This document shows, piece by piece, positions 16,763 through 24,730 of a DNA stretch of 64,000 bases. The translations under genes and the position numbers were made by a program. The notes below the pieces were generated by a model, which searched no databases, had not been told where the DNA came from, and saw nothing but the letters and a program-made list of their open reading frames with translations. The first letter of the stretch is position 1; each line of letters starts with the position of its first letter. The DNA is taken from contig NZ_MUMH01000010.1 of NCBI RefSeq assembly GCF_002155965.1, positions 1 to 64,000 of the forward strand, written 5' to 3'. The DNA is from Allokutzneria sp. NRRL B-24872. Its GTDB lineage: Bacteria > Actinomycetota > Actinomycetes > Mycobacteriales > Pseudonocardiaceae.

Positions 16763-17653
16763 ATGGCCGTGTCTGCCCTGCTCCGCCGCGCTTTCGTCCT
16801 CCTCATCTCGACGACAACGGCGGCACTGGCCGTCCCGGTGAGCGCCGGGGCGGCCCCCGCAACCGTGCAGAAGTACGTCGCGCTGGGCGACTCCTTCACG
16901 GCCGGGCCGTTCATCCCCGGCCAGCGCACCGACCCGATCGGGTGCCTGCGCTCCGACCGCAACTACCCGTCCCTGCTGGCCAAGCAGCTCGCGCCCGCGA
17001 ACTTCGTCGACGTCAGCTGCAGCGGCGCGGTCATCGACGACATGACCAGCCCGCAGAAGGTGCTGCTGGGCGAGAACGCGCCGCAGCTCGACGCGCTGAC
17101 CCCGGACACGGACCTGGTGACCGTCGGCGTGAGCGGCAACGACGTCGGCTTCGTGCCCGTGCTCGCGGCGTGCGCGCTGGCCAGCGTCCGCGACCCGTTC
17201 GGCAACCCCTGCAAGGACGACAACACCGTCGGGGGCACCGACAAGCTCGTGCAGCGCATCGAGCAGACCGCGCCCAGGGTCGGCGCGCTGCTGGCCAGCA
17301 TCAAGCAGCAGGCGCCCAAGGCGAAGGTGCTGGTCATCGGCTACCTGAGGCTGCTGCCCCCGGCGAACGGCTGCTGGCCGCTGGTCCCGATCGCGCGCGG
17401 CGACGTGGCCTACCTGGACGGGCTCCAGCAGCGGCTGAACGCAATGTTGGCGGCCCAAGCAACCTCGGCGGGGGTCGGTTACGTCGACACCTATGCCCCC
17501 AGCATCGGCCGCGACGTCTGCCAGCTGCCGGGGACGAAGTGGGTGGAGGGACTCGTCCCGACCGCGCCCGCCGCGCCGGTCCACCCCAACGCCGCGGGGA
17601 TGACCGCCGTGGCCGCTCTGGTGGGCAGCGCCCTGACCAGGTCGCTGGACTGA
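16763..17653 (+). CDS. Secreted SGNH-fold esterase/lipase
   Basis: A 296-residue secreted hydrolase with a signal peptide ending near VSAGAA. Block I is YVALGDSFTAG with the catalytic serine, block III is VSGNDVGF, and block V is VHPNAAG with the catalytic histidine. Paired cysteines fit the disulphide pattern of the Streptomyces extracellular SGNH lipases. A short dyad GTAACC/GGTTAC lies in the leader between about 16730 and 16752. Substrate unknown; likely acyl esters. Confidence 0.9.
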   Translation: MAVSALLRRAFVLLISTTTAALAVPVSAGAAPATVQKYVALGDSFTAGPFIPGQRTDPIGCLRSDRNYPSLLAKQLAPANFVDVSCSGAVIDDMTSPQKVLLGENAPQLDALTPDTDLVTVGVSGNDVGFVPVLAACALASVRDPFGNPCKDDNTVGGTDKLVQRIEQTAPRVGALLASIKQQAPKAKVLVIGYLRLLPPANGCWPLVPIARGDVAYLDGLQQRLNAMLAAQATSAGVGYVDTYAPSIGRDVCQLPGTKWVEGLVPTAPAAPVHPNAAGMTAVAALVGSALTRSLD

Positions 17654-17785
17654 CCCCAAAACGATCTAGTGTCTCTCACCTGGTCCGTGTGCGCTCCGCA
17701 ACCGCCCCGGTCGAGTGACGCTCGATCCGGTCGCTACTCGGAAGTATCCGTCTTATGGGCGGCGATTGACGGTAAATCAATCACC

Positions 17786-18205
17786 ATGCGAGCACTTCGT
17801 CTGTTGTCCTGCGTGGCCCTCTCCGGCGCCGCGCTCCTCGCTTCCGTCACGACCGCGTCGGCCACCACCGCCGCCCCGGTCGAGCTCGTCGCACCCTCGG
17901 CGCTGACGCTGACCGTCACCCACGACGGCATCACCTCCGATGCCCCGAAGGTCGCGCTGCTGACCTGCAACCCGGCCAGCGGCACGCACCCGAAGGCGGC
18001 TGACGCCTGCCGCGACCTGCTGCTCGCCCAGGGCGACTTCGCGAGGCTCAACCCCATCGGCCGCCGCGCGGCCTGCACCATGGAGTACGACCCCTTCGAG
18101 GTCACCGCGACCGGTACCTGGCGCGGCAAGCCCGTGACGCACAAGGCGACCTACTCGAACGGCTGCGTCATGGCCGCCTCGACCGGCGCCGTCTACCGCT
18201 TCTGA
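17786..18205 (+). CDS. Subtilisin inhibitor-like protein (SSI family, I16)
   Basis: A 139-residue secreted proteinase inhibitor. The signal peptide ends near ASA. The mature protein has four cysteines in the SSI arrangement (LLTCNP, DACRDL, AACTMEYDPF, NGCVMA). By comparison with SSI, whose reactive P1 residue is Met in CPMVYDP, the P1 here is the Met of CTMEYDP, favouring subtilisin-like targets. The ATG at 17786 is preferred because it gives a normal signal peptide. It lies among secreted hydrolases, including a trypsin-like protease at 19929. Confidence 0.9.
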   Translation: MRALRLLSCVALSGAALLASVTTASATTAAPVELVAPSALTLTVTHDGITSDAPKVALLTCNPASGTHPKAADACRDLLLAQGDFARLNPIGRRAACTMEYDPFEVTATGTWRGKPVTHKATYSNGCVMAASTGAVYRF

Positions 18206-18241
18206 GTCCGACTGTCCCTACGTCCCCGCTGTAACGCTTGA

Positions 18242-18312
18242 GGGAGCGAAGGTCCCCGCCCGGCGCCGCGTGCCGCACCCACCACGCGCCGTGGGAGGAG
18301 GAGTTCGCTCCC
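18242..18312. repeat. Long-loop inverted repeat
   Basis: GGGAGCGAA (18242-18250) and TTCGCTCCC (18304-18312) are exact 9-bp complements 53 bases apart, in the convergent gap. Purpose unknown. Confidence 0.4.
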
Positions 18313-18343
18313 TTTCGCGCGTCCGGGGCCGCCGAAGTTGGTC

Positions 18344-18370
18344 GGGGCGCCCGGTGGTCCCGGGCGCCCC
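18344..18370. terminator. Strong hairpin in convergent gap
   Basis: GGGGCGCCCGG (18344-18354) and CCGGGCGCCCC (18360-18370) form a perfect 11-bp stem with a five-base loop, between the inhibitor gene (plus) and the propeller gene (minus). There is no T tract, but the position suits a bidirectional terminator. Confidence 0.6.
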
Positions 18371-18468
18371 GCTCCTTCAGAAGAACATTCACAGCTGAGC
18401 TGCTCATCCGTATTTCCTGTGGATCGCCTGAGAGAAGCCAGCCGCGAATGCCCGCTCGGCGGCCCCTG

Positions 18469-19581
18469 TCAGCCGCCGAGATGGGCCGCCAGCCCCTGCT
18501 GCGGGTCCTCGGCGTCGTCGCCGAAGGCCCACACCTTGCCGGAACCCGGCACCGCCGCCACCGCCATGAGCGACGCGTGCGCAGGCAGCCCAGCCTTCTC
18601 CTCCACCCACGCGGAGCCGTTCCAGCGCAACGCGATCGGCCCGGCGCTGGAGGTGTAGCCGACCGCGTGGACCCCGCCCTTGCCGTCCGCCGTCGCGCCG
18701 TAGAGCAGGCCCTGCTTCGCCGGAACGGGCACGACCGCGAACTTCGCGCCGTCCCAGCGCTGCACGTGCGGGGCGAGCGCGAGCGGGTTGCCGCCCTCGG
18801 GGTCGGCGAAGCCGATCGCCCACACGTCCTTGCCGCTGACCACGACGCTGGTGAACTTGGCCTCGGGCGCGCCGGTCGGCGCGGCGGCCACCTCGGTCCA
18901 CGCCTTGCCGTCCCAGCGCAGCGCGAGCGGGCGCACCCCGGCGCTGGTGCCCGCGTAGCCGACCGCCCACGCCTCGGTGGCGCTGCGGGCGGTGACGGAG
19001 CGCAGGCAGGCGAAGTTCGCGTTGGCGGGCTTGGGCACCGAGACCGCGCTCCACGCCTTGCCGTTCCAGCGGTTGAGCAGTGGCACCCCGGCGGAGAAGT
19101 CGCCGGTCTGCGCGCACCCGGCCGCCCACGCGTCGTTCTCCGAGAGCGCGGAGATCGAGCTCAGCTCGGGGTAGGCGTCGGCGGGCAGCCCGGACGGGGT
19201 CGGCGAGGGCAGCTCCACCCACTTCGCGCCGTCCCAGCGCGCGGCGAGGCTCGCCTTCTCCGACTTCACGCCGACGGCGAGCGCGCTCTTCTCCCCCGTC
19301 GCGGCGACGGCGCTCAGCGAGAGGCCCTTCGGCGTGGGCGTGCGCTGCCAGCTCTTGCCGTCCCAGCGCAGCGCGACGGTGCCCGCCCACATGTTGACGA
19401 GGTGGTAGCCGACCGCGAAACCCGAGTTCGCGGAGGCCATCGAGGCGCCGGAGAGCGAGTAGCCGGGCGAGAGCTTCGGCGTCGGCGTGGTGGTCCAGCC
19501 CGGCGCCGCGGCGGCGCTGCCGAAACCGGTGAAAACGACCGCGGTCGCCAGCAGGGCGGCGGCCCGGATTCTGATCCTCAT
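18469..19581 (-). CDS. Secreted beta-propeller-like repeat protein
   Basis: A 370-residue secreted protein. The ATG at 19581 gives a clear signal peptide (MRIRIRAAALLATAVVFTGFGSAAAA) and has GAGGAT upstream; a longer in-frame start lacks these. The mature part repeats a unit of about 50-60 residues whose core is ALRWDGKxW or close variants (RWDGKSW, RWDGAKW, RWNGKAW, RWDGKAW, RWDGAKF, RWNGSAW), each followed by a strand such as AWAVGY. This suggests a six- to seven-bladed propeller. It is probably a binding or scaffold protein; no catalytic motif seen. Confidence 0.8.
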   Translation of the reverse strand: MRIRIRAAALLATAVVFTGFGSAAAAPGWTTTPTPKLSPGYSLSGASMASANSGFAVGYHLVNMWAGTVALRWDGKSWQRTPTPKGLSLSAVAATGEKSALAVGVKSEKASLAARWDGAKWVELPSPTPSGLPADAYPELSSISALSENDAWAAGCAQTGDFSAGVPLLNRWNGKAWSAVSVPKPANANFACLRSVTARSATEAWAVGYAGTSAGVRPLALRWDGKAWTEVAAAPTGAPEAKFTSVVVSGKDVWAIGFADPEGGNPLALAPHVQRWDGAKFAVVPVPAKQGLLYGATADGKGGVHAVGYTSSAGPIALRWNGSAWVEEKAGLPAHASLMAVAAVPGSGKVWAFGDDAEDPQQGLAAHLGG

Positions 19582-19928
19582 GTGCCAGAACCATCCTCGG
19601 GCGCGACACACGCCCGATACAAAGCGGACACAAGCCCGCGGGGCCCGCTCGACGAGGAGTCGCTGACCAGCTCGTTTCACCCGCCGAAGCTGTAAGTAGG
19701 TCGACGGGCCGACGAACGCACTGGTCCGATCGGGGGACCCGGGTCGGCCGGGCGGCGGCGCGGGAGCCCTTTCCCGCGCGTATTCAGTTTAAAACATAAG
19801 AAATACGGACGTCTGTCATCAGTGAATTGTTTGAGCGACTCCCGTCGAGTGGCCGGTGGTTTTCGGCGACGTCGACTTCCTACCGTGGGATTCCTCATGA
19901 CCCTGCACATGAGCACAAAGGTGGTCTT
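19582..19928. other. Divergent intergenic region
   Basis: 347 bases between the propeller gene (minus) and the protease gene (plus). An AT-rich patch at about 19782-19806 (TATTCAGTTTAAAACATAAG) probably marks promoters. No coding sequence, repeat or convincing operator was found. Confidence 0.5.
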
Positions 19929-20810
19929 ATGAAGCTGAACAGGTTGTTCGTCGCACTCGGCGCCTCCGCCGCGGTTCTCGCGCTCGCCCCGGCCGGCCAG
20001 GCCGCGCCGAGCCCCGACGTCGTGGAGCGGTCCCAGGCGCCCACCGCCGAGGTCGACGCCTACTGGACCCCGGAGCGCATCGCCGAAGCGGTGGCCAACC
20101 CGATGCCGATGCCCACCCCGGACGGCGCCCCCGCCGCGCCGCAGGCCGGTGCGCGTGACCTGATCCAGAAGGTGCCCGGCCCCTACAGCTCCGAGAAGCT
20201 GCGCAGCATGGGCCGCCTGCTGTTCACCACCGGCGGGCGCAACTCCAGCTGCTCGGCCACCTCGGTCGAGGCCGCGAACAAGAACCTCGTGTGGACCGCC
20301 GCGCACTGCGTGCACTACAACGGCGTCGCGGCGGAGAACATCACGTTCCTGCCCGGCTTCCTCAACAACGAGAAGCCCTACGGCACCTGGCCGGCCAAGA
20401 AGACCTTCATCCCGCAGGGCTGGATCTCCAGCTCCGGCAAGGACTTCGCGCTCGACTACGCGGGCTTCTCGGTGGAGTCGCAGGGCGGCAAGTCGCTGAC
20501 CGACACCGTCGGCGCCAAGGGCGTGGTCTTCGACGACAAGAAGAGCCAGCAGACCGACATGTACGGCTACCCGGCGGAGTCCCCGTACACCGGCCAGGAG
20601 ATGTACACGTGCAGCGGGATCTCCGCGACGGTGCAGACCTTCGACGCGAAGATCGCCTGCAACGGCATCGGCGGCCAGAGCGGCGGCGCGTGGCTGAACT
20701 CCTCGGACAAGGTGTGGGCGGTCAACAGCCGCTCCGACCGGCAGACGGTCACCTACGGCACCCTGTTCGACTCCAAGGCCAAGGAGCTGTACCAGCAGGC
20801 CGGTTCCTGA
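19929..20810 (+). CDS. Secreted trypsin-like serine protease
   Basis: A 293-residue secreted protease. The signal peptide ends near GQAA, then a propeptide of about 70 residues. The catalytic His is in VWTAAHCVH, the Asp in SGKDFALDYAG, and the Ser in GIGGQSGGAW. One disulphide closes the His loop (SSCSATS with AAHC) and another lies around the Ser (YTCSGI, IACNGIG). The fold resembles the glutamyl-endopeptidase/V8-like branch. The start ATG at 19929 was chosen because the signal peptide begins there. The SSI-like gene at 17786 may encode an inhibitor of this type of enzyme. Confidence 0.9.
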   Translation: MKLNRLFVALGASAAVLALAPAGQAAPSPDVVERSQAPTAEVDAYWTPERIAEAVANPMPMPTPDGAPAAPQAGARDLIQKVPGPYSSEKLRSMGRLLFTTGGRNSSCSATSVEAANKNLVWTAAHCVHYNGVAAENITFLPGFLNNEKPYGTWPAKKTFIPQGWISSSGKDFALDYAGFSVESQGGKSLTDTVGAKGVVFDDKKSQQTDMYGYPAESPYTGQEMYTCSGISATVQTFDAKIACNGIGGQSGGAWLNSSDKVWAVNSRSDRQTVTYGTLFDSKAKELYQQAGS

Positions 20811-20822
20811 TCCCCTGACAGA

Positions 20823-20862
20823 CGCGAACGCCCGGCCGGGTTTCTCCGGCCGGGCGTTCGCG
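20823..20862. terminator. Terminator hairpin between convergent genes
   Basis: CGCGAACGCCCGGCCGG (20823-20839) pairs perfectly over 17 bp with 20846-20862 around the loop GTTTCT. It sits 12 bases after the protease stop and just before the stop of the opposing acidic protein gene. Confidence 0.85.
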
Positions 20863-20871
20863 CGTTCGAAC

Positions 20872-21327
20872 TCAGGCGTCGGCGAGCAGCCGGTTCACCA
20901 CACGGGCCATGCCCTCGCGGACCTCGTCCGCGTCGGGGACCTCGATGTCGGTGATCTCCAGCTCTTCACCGTCCTCTTCGGACTCTTCCTCGTCGTCCTC
21001 AGCGTCCTCTTCGGACTCTTCGGACTCTTCGAGCTCCTCTTCCTCTTCCTCGTCGTCCTCGTCCTCGTCCTCGTGCACCTCGCGCAGCTCGGCGATGTCG
21101 GCGAGGATGTCGGCCGGCTCCAGCGCGGGCAGCAGCGGCTCGACGGCGGCGAGCACGTCGTCCTCCTCGACCGCGACGGCCTCGGCCAGCGCGATGGCGT
21201 GGTCACGCTCGTACGGCCCGCAGGTGAAGGAGTCCCACGCGTCGTCGAGGGACTGGAACACGACGACCCAGGGCAGGTCCTCGATTGGGGAGCCTTCCTC
21301 CGGCTCGCTGATGATCACGCCGCCCAT
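20872..21327 (-). CDS. Highly acidic protein of unknown function
   Basis: A 151-residue cytosolic protein. The first 85 residues look folded (MGGVIISEPEEGSPIEDLPWVVVFQSLDDAWDSFTCGPYERDHAIALAEAVAVEEDDV). Residues of about 85-125 are almost pure Glu/Asp with a few serines. The C-terminus (VREGMARVVNRLLADA) looks helical. I do not recognise a family; the N-terminal part has the look of a conserved actinobacterial protein. The acidic stretch may be an internal expansion. Confidence 0.78.
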   Translation of the reverse strand: MGGVIISEPEEGSPIEDLPWVVVFQSLDDAWDSFTCGPYERDHAIALAEAVAVEEDDVLAAVEPLLPALEPADILADIAELREVHEDEDEDDEEEEEELEESEESEEDAEDDEEESEEDGEELEITDIEVPDADEVREGMARVVNRLLADA

Positions 21328-21587
21328 GCTGGGTCCTCCTCGATCAGTGCCTCGTCACGCCAATGTCTACCGCCCCTGCTCGCGGCCCTGACGGCGACCC
21401 CTGCTAGTTCACTTCGGCGTCGCGCGGACGTCACCGGCGGGGCGGGTCCGGAATTGCGCGCCCGATGCTTTCCGGACGGTTCGGTTCGAGATCTTCGACG
21501 TGGTCCGAACCAACGCAACCCCGCCCGGCCGAGCGGCGTCTGTGGGGATACCGGTGCAAACCGGTCACAATCGAGTTGGGGATCTTG

Positions 21588-22598
21588 GTGCGGAAAAGAA
21601 CAATTCTCCGGTTGAGCGGATTGGCCGTGGTCACGGCCGTGGCGACGACGGCGTGCGGCGGTGCGGAGAAACCGGAGTCCAACCCTGAGCTGGCACCGCG
21701 CGGGACGACCGTGACGACCGCGAAGGTGACGAGGCAGAGCCTCACCAACAAGGTGAGCCTGACCGGCAAGGTCGCGATGAACCCGGTGTTCGGCCTGACC
21801 ACACCGGTCAACGGCGAGATCCGCTACCTGGAGTTCGAGCCGCCCAAGGGCACCCCGACCAAGTCGACCAAGGTCGCCGAGATCTACTCGGGCAAGCGCG
21901 TCGCGAGCAGCATCAGCGTCCCGGCCAAGGCCACCTTCGCAGGCAGGCTCGTCGAGGACCGCGCCTCGGTCACCTCGGGCATGCCGGTGGTCTCCGCGCG
22001 CTACGCGGGCTACGGCATCGTCGCCGAGATCGAGGGCGACCAGGCGTACAAGCTCTCCGGCGCGCTCAGCTCGGTCGAGGCCCAGATCACCAACGGCCCC
22101 GGCCCGTTCCCGTGCTCGGTGCTCGGCACCATCGCGGCGATGCCCGCGGGCAGCATCCCGGAGCCGGAGCCCAAGCCGGGTGAGGACCCCAAGACCCCGC
22201 CGACCGGCACCAAGCCCGGCCCCGGCCAGGGCACCAAGCCCGGCGCTGGCGGTTCGACGCCGTCGGAGCCGACGGGCCTGCGCCTGGTCTGCACCGCGCC
22301 CAGCGACGTGAAGATGATCAACGGCAGCGCGGCGACCATCGAGGTCGTCACCGACCGCTCCACCAACGCGCTGGTGCTGCCGGTCGAGGCCGTCGCGGGC
22401 ACCTCCGGCCGCGGCAAGGTCGACGTGGTGGCCGCCGGCGGCGCCCGCAGGACCGTCGACGTGGAGCTGGGGCTCACCGACGGCAAGGTGGTGGAGATCA
22501 AGTCCGGTCTCACCGGTGACGAGACGGTCGCCGTTCCCGGCCCGAACCTGCCGGGCGGCAAGGCGAGCGGTTCCGGCTCCTCCCCGGGGTCCCGATGA
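21588..22598 (+). CDS. Lipoprotein, efflux periplasmic adaptor-like
   Basis: A 336-residue lipoprotein with lipobox TTAC after a short signal peptide; GTG 21588 was chosen on that basis (TTG 21585 is possible). The fold pattern is that of MacA-like membrane-fusion proteins. A barrel-sandwich segment (VPAKATFAGRLVEDRASVTSGMPVVSA) and the C-terminal part (LVLPVEAVAGTSGRGKVDVVAAGGARRTVDVELGLTDGKVVEIKSGLTGDETV) are typical. A Pro/Gly/Lys-rich loop occupies about 205-240. It overlaps the ATPase gene by four bases and completes a MacAB-like export system. Confidence 0.85.
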   Translation: MRKRTILRLSGLAVVTAVATTACGGAEKPESNPELAPRGTTVTTAKVTRQSLTNKVSLTGKVAMNPVFGLTTPVNGEIRYLEFEPPKGTPTKSTKVAEIYSGKRVASSISVPAKATFAGRLVEDRASVTSGMPVVSARYAGYGIVAEIEGDQAYKLSGALSSVEAQITNGPGPFPCSVLGTIAAMPAGSIPEPEPKPGEDPKTPPTGTKPGPGQGTKPGAGGSTPSEPTGLRLVCTAPSDVKMINGSAATIEVVTDRSTNALVLPVEAVAGTSGRGKVDVVAAGGARRTVDVELGLTDGKVVEIKSGLTGDETVAVPGPNLPGGKASGSGSSPGSR

Positions 22599-23293
22599 AC
22601 CCGCTGATCCAGCTGACCGGGATCACCAAGACGCTCAAGGGCCAGGAGGAGCCGCGGCAGATCCTGGCCGGGGTCGACCTGACCGTGCACGCGGGCGACA
22701 GCGTGGCGATCCTCGGCCGTTCCGGCTCCGGCAAGTCGACCCTGCTGAGCCTGCTCGGGCTGTTCGACCGCGCCGACGGCGGGCAGTACCTGTTGAACGG
22801 CAACGACATCACCACGTTGCCCGAGCGCAGGGCGGCCGTGCTGCGCAGCGCCGAGTTCGGTTTCGTCTTCCAGCGCTTCTTCCTGCTCAAGCACCTCACC
22901 GCGGCGCAGAACGTGGCGATGGCGCTGGTCAACGGCCAGGGCTGGCTGCCGGCGCGCAAGCGCAAGGCGAAGGTCATGGCGGCGCTGGAGAAGGTCGGCA
23001 TCGCCCACCTCGCCAAGCACCGGCCGACCCGGCTCTCCGGCGGTGAGCAGCAGCGGGTCGCCATCGCGCGCGCACTCGTGCGCGAACCCAAGATCCTTCT
23101 GGCCGACGAGCCGACCGGCGCGCTGGACACCGAGACCGCCGAGCTGGTGATCGACGTGCTGCTCAGCGCCACCCGCACCGGCTGCGGGCTGATCCTGGTG
23201 ACCCACGACCGGCAGCACGCCGACCGGATGGCGCGCGTGCTGCGCCTGACCGACGGCAGGCTCTCACCGGCGAACGAGAGGGTGTTCACGTGA
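22595..23293 (+). CDS. MacB/LolD-type ABC transporter ATPase
   Basis: A 232-residue ATPase with Walker A GRSGSGKST, Q-loop FVFQRFFLLKHLTAAQNV, signature LSGGEQQRVAIARAL, Walker B ILLADEPTGALD, and H-loop THD. These features place it in the MacB/FtsE/LolD class. It overlaps both neighbours by four bases. It powers a mechanotransmission-type exporter formed with the permease at 23290 and the adaptor lipoprotein. Confidence 0.94.
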   Translation: MNPLIQLTGITKTLKGQEEPRQILAGVDLTVHAGDSVAILGRSGSGKSTLLSLLGLFDRADGGQYLLNGNDITTLPERRAAVLRSAEFGFVFQRFFLLKHLTAAQNVAMALVNGQGWLPARKRKAKVMAALEKVGIAHLAKHRPTRLSGGEQQRVAIARALVREPKILLADEPTGALDTETAELVIDVLLSATRTGCGLILVTHDRQHADRMARVLRLTDGRLSPANERVFT

Positions 23294-24675
23294 TCCGGAT
23301 GTCCGGGAAGTTCCGGTCCTCCCTGATCATCGGCGGCCAGGGCATCCGCGCTCGCAAACTGCGCACCGTGCTGTCCATGATGAGCCTGTTCCTCGGCGTG
23401 CTCGCGGTGATCGCGGTGCAGGCGGGCGGGCAGGTCGCCGAGAAGGCGATGCTCGCCGACATCGAGCTCCAGCAAGGGATCGACGGCACCGAGAACCTCT
23501 CCCTGCCCTCGCACGAGAAGACCGCCTCGGTGGTCAGGGAGACCCTTCAAGGCCAGCCGGGGGTGTCGGCCTACGGCTCGGCCAAGGCCACGCTCGGCGA
23601 GCCGAACGTCACCCCGCTCAACCCCGGCGGCAACTCGCTGACCGGGCGCTACGGCAGCTACGGCGGTGGCAGCGGCCGCTACACGACGGTCTGCGACGCC
23701 AGCGGCATGTGCACCAGCAAGCCGGTCGACGAGAAGCAGCCGCCGAAGGGCTCCGCGGTCGAGGTGCGGGTGAGCTCGATGCTCGGCGACCTCCGCCAGT
23801 TCCGGCCGTTCCGGCTGGTCTCCGGGGAGTGGCTGGACTTCGGCTCCGCGCCGTCGATGTCCCCGCAGATCGTGCTCAACACCGGTGCGGCCGAGGCGCT
23901 GAAGAAGCACCAGATCCCGGCCGAGCTGCACATCGAGGGCGCGGCGAAGAACGCGACGCCGAGGGTCGTCGGCGTGGTCGACGACGGGCAGGGCGACTAC
24001 TCGGCCACCGCCTACATGCGGGCCGACGAACTGCAGAACTGGATGCCAGTCGAGACCAAGAAACCCGCGAGCGGTCCCGCCGCCTCCCCGATGGCCGCCA
24101 TGTACGGCAACAGCGGCAGCGGCGGTTTCACCATGGCCTACTTCACCCCCGGCCCGGGCGCGGAGAGCCTGAAGCAGACGCTGCGGGCACGACTGGCCGC
24201 CGCGGGTGCCGACGTGGACGGGATGCGCTCCAGCACCGTCAACTCCAAGGGCCGCATGGCATCCATGCTCAGCATCATGAAGATGATCTTCCTTGGCATG
24301 GCGTGCCTGGTGCTGCTGATCGGTGTCGCCGGCATCCTCAACGTCGGCCTGGCCACCGTCGGTGAACGGGTCGAGGAGTTCGCGCTGCGCCGCGCTGTCG
24401 GCACCTCGCGGATGTTGCTGACGTTCATCGTGCTGGCCGAGACACTGCTGACAGGTCTGCTCACCGCACTGGCCGCGATCGGTGCCGGAGTGCTCGGTTT
24501 CCAAGTGGCGACGGTGATGTTCAGCAGCAAGCTGCCCGCGATCGCGGACATGTCCTTCCCGTGGGACGCGGGCGTCGCCGGAGTGATCGCCGGCTTGGCC
24601 GCGGGCCTGCTCGGCGGCCTCATCCCCGCCATGCGAGCCGCGCGCATCCCCATCTCCACCGTGATGCGCGCCTGA
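23290..24675 (+). CDS. MacB-type ABC transporter permease
   Basis: A 461-residue FtsX-fold permease. One N-terminal membrane helix (about 27-45), a large extracytoplasmic domain (about 50-310) with a Gly/Tyr/Ser-rich loop near 120, and three C-terminal helices (MACLVLLIGVAGILNVGLATVGERVEEFALRRAVGTSR and onward). It starts with GTG overlapping the ATPase stop. Substrates of this class range from antibiotics to lipoproteins and peptides; none is indicated here. Confidence 0.92.
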   Translation: MIRMSGKFRSSLIIGGQGIRARKLRTVLSMMSLFLGVLAVIAVQAGGQVAEKAMLADIELQQGIDGTENLSLPSHEKTASVVRETLQGQPGVSAYGSAKATLGEPNVTPLNPGGNSLTGRYGSYGGGSGRYTTVCDASGMCTSKPVDEKQPPKGSAVEVRVSSMLGDLRQFRPFRLVSGEWLDFGSAPSMSPQIVLNTGAAEALKKHQIPAELHIEGAAKNATPRVVGVVDDGQGDYSATAYMRADELQNWMPVETKKPASGPAASPMAAMYGNSGSGGFTMAYFTPGPGAESLKQTLRARLAAAGADVDGMRSSTVNSKGRMASMLSIMKMIFLGMACLVLLIGVAGILNVGLATVGERVEEFALRRAVGTSRMLLTFIVLAETLLTGLLTALAAIGAGVLGFQVATVMFSSKLPAIADMSFPWDAGVAGVIAGLAAGLLGGLIPAMRAARIPISTVMRA

Positions 24676-24692
24676 CCTCGCCCGTTCGAACC

Positions 24693-24725
24693 AACGGACC
24701 CCGTTGCGGTGCAACGGGGTCCGTT
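24693..24725. terminator. Terminator hairpin between convergent genes
   Basis: AACGGACCCCGTTG (24693-24706) and CAACGGGGTCCGTT (24712-24725) form a perfect 14-bp stem with a five-base loop. It ends five bases before the stop of the opposing glycosyltransferase gene. Confidence 0.85.
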
Positions 24726-24730
24726 CGCTC

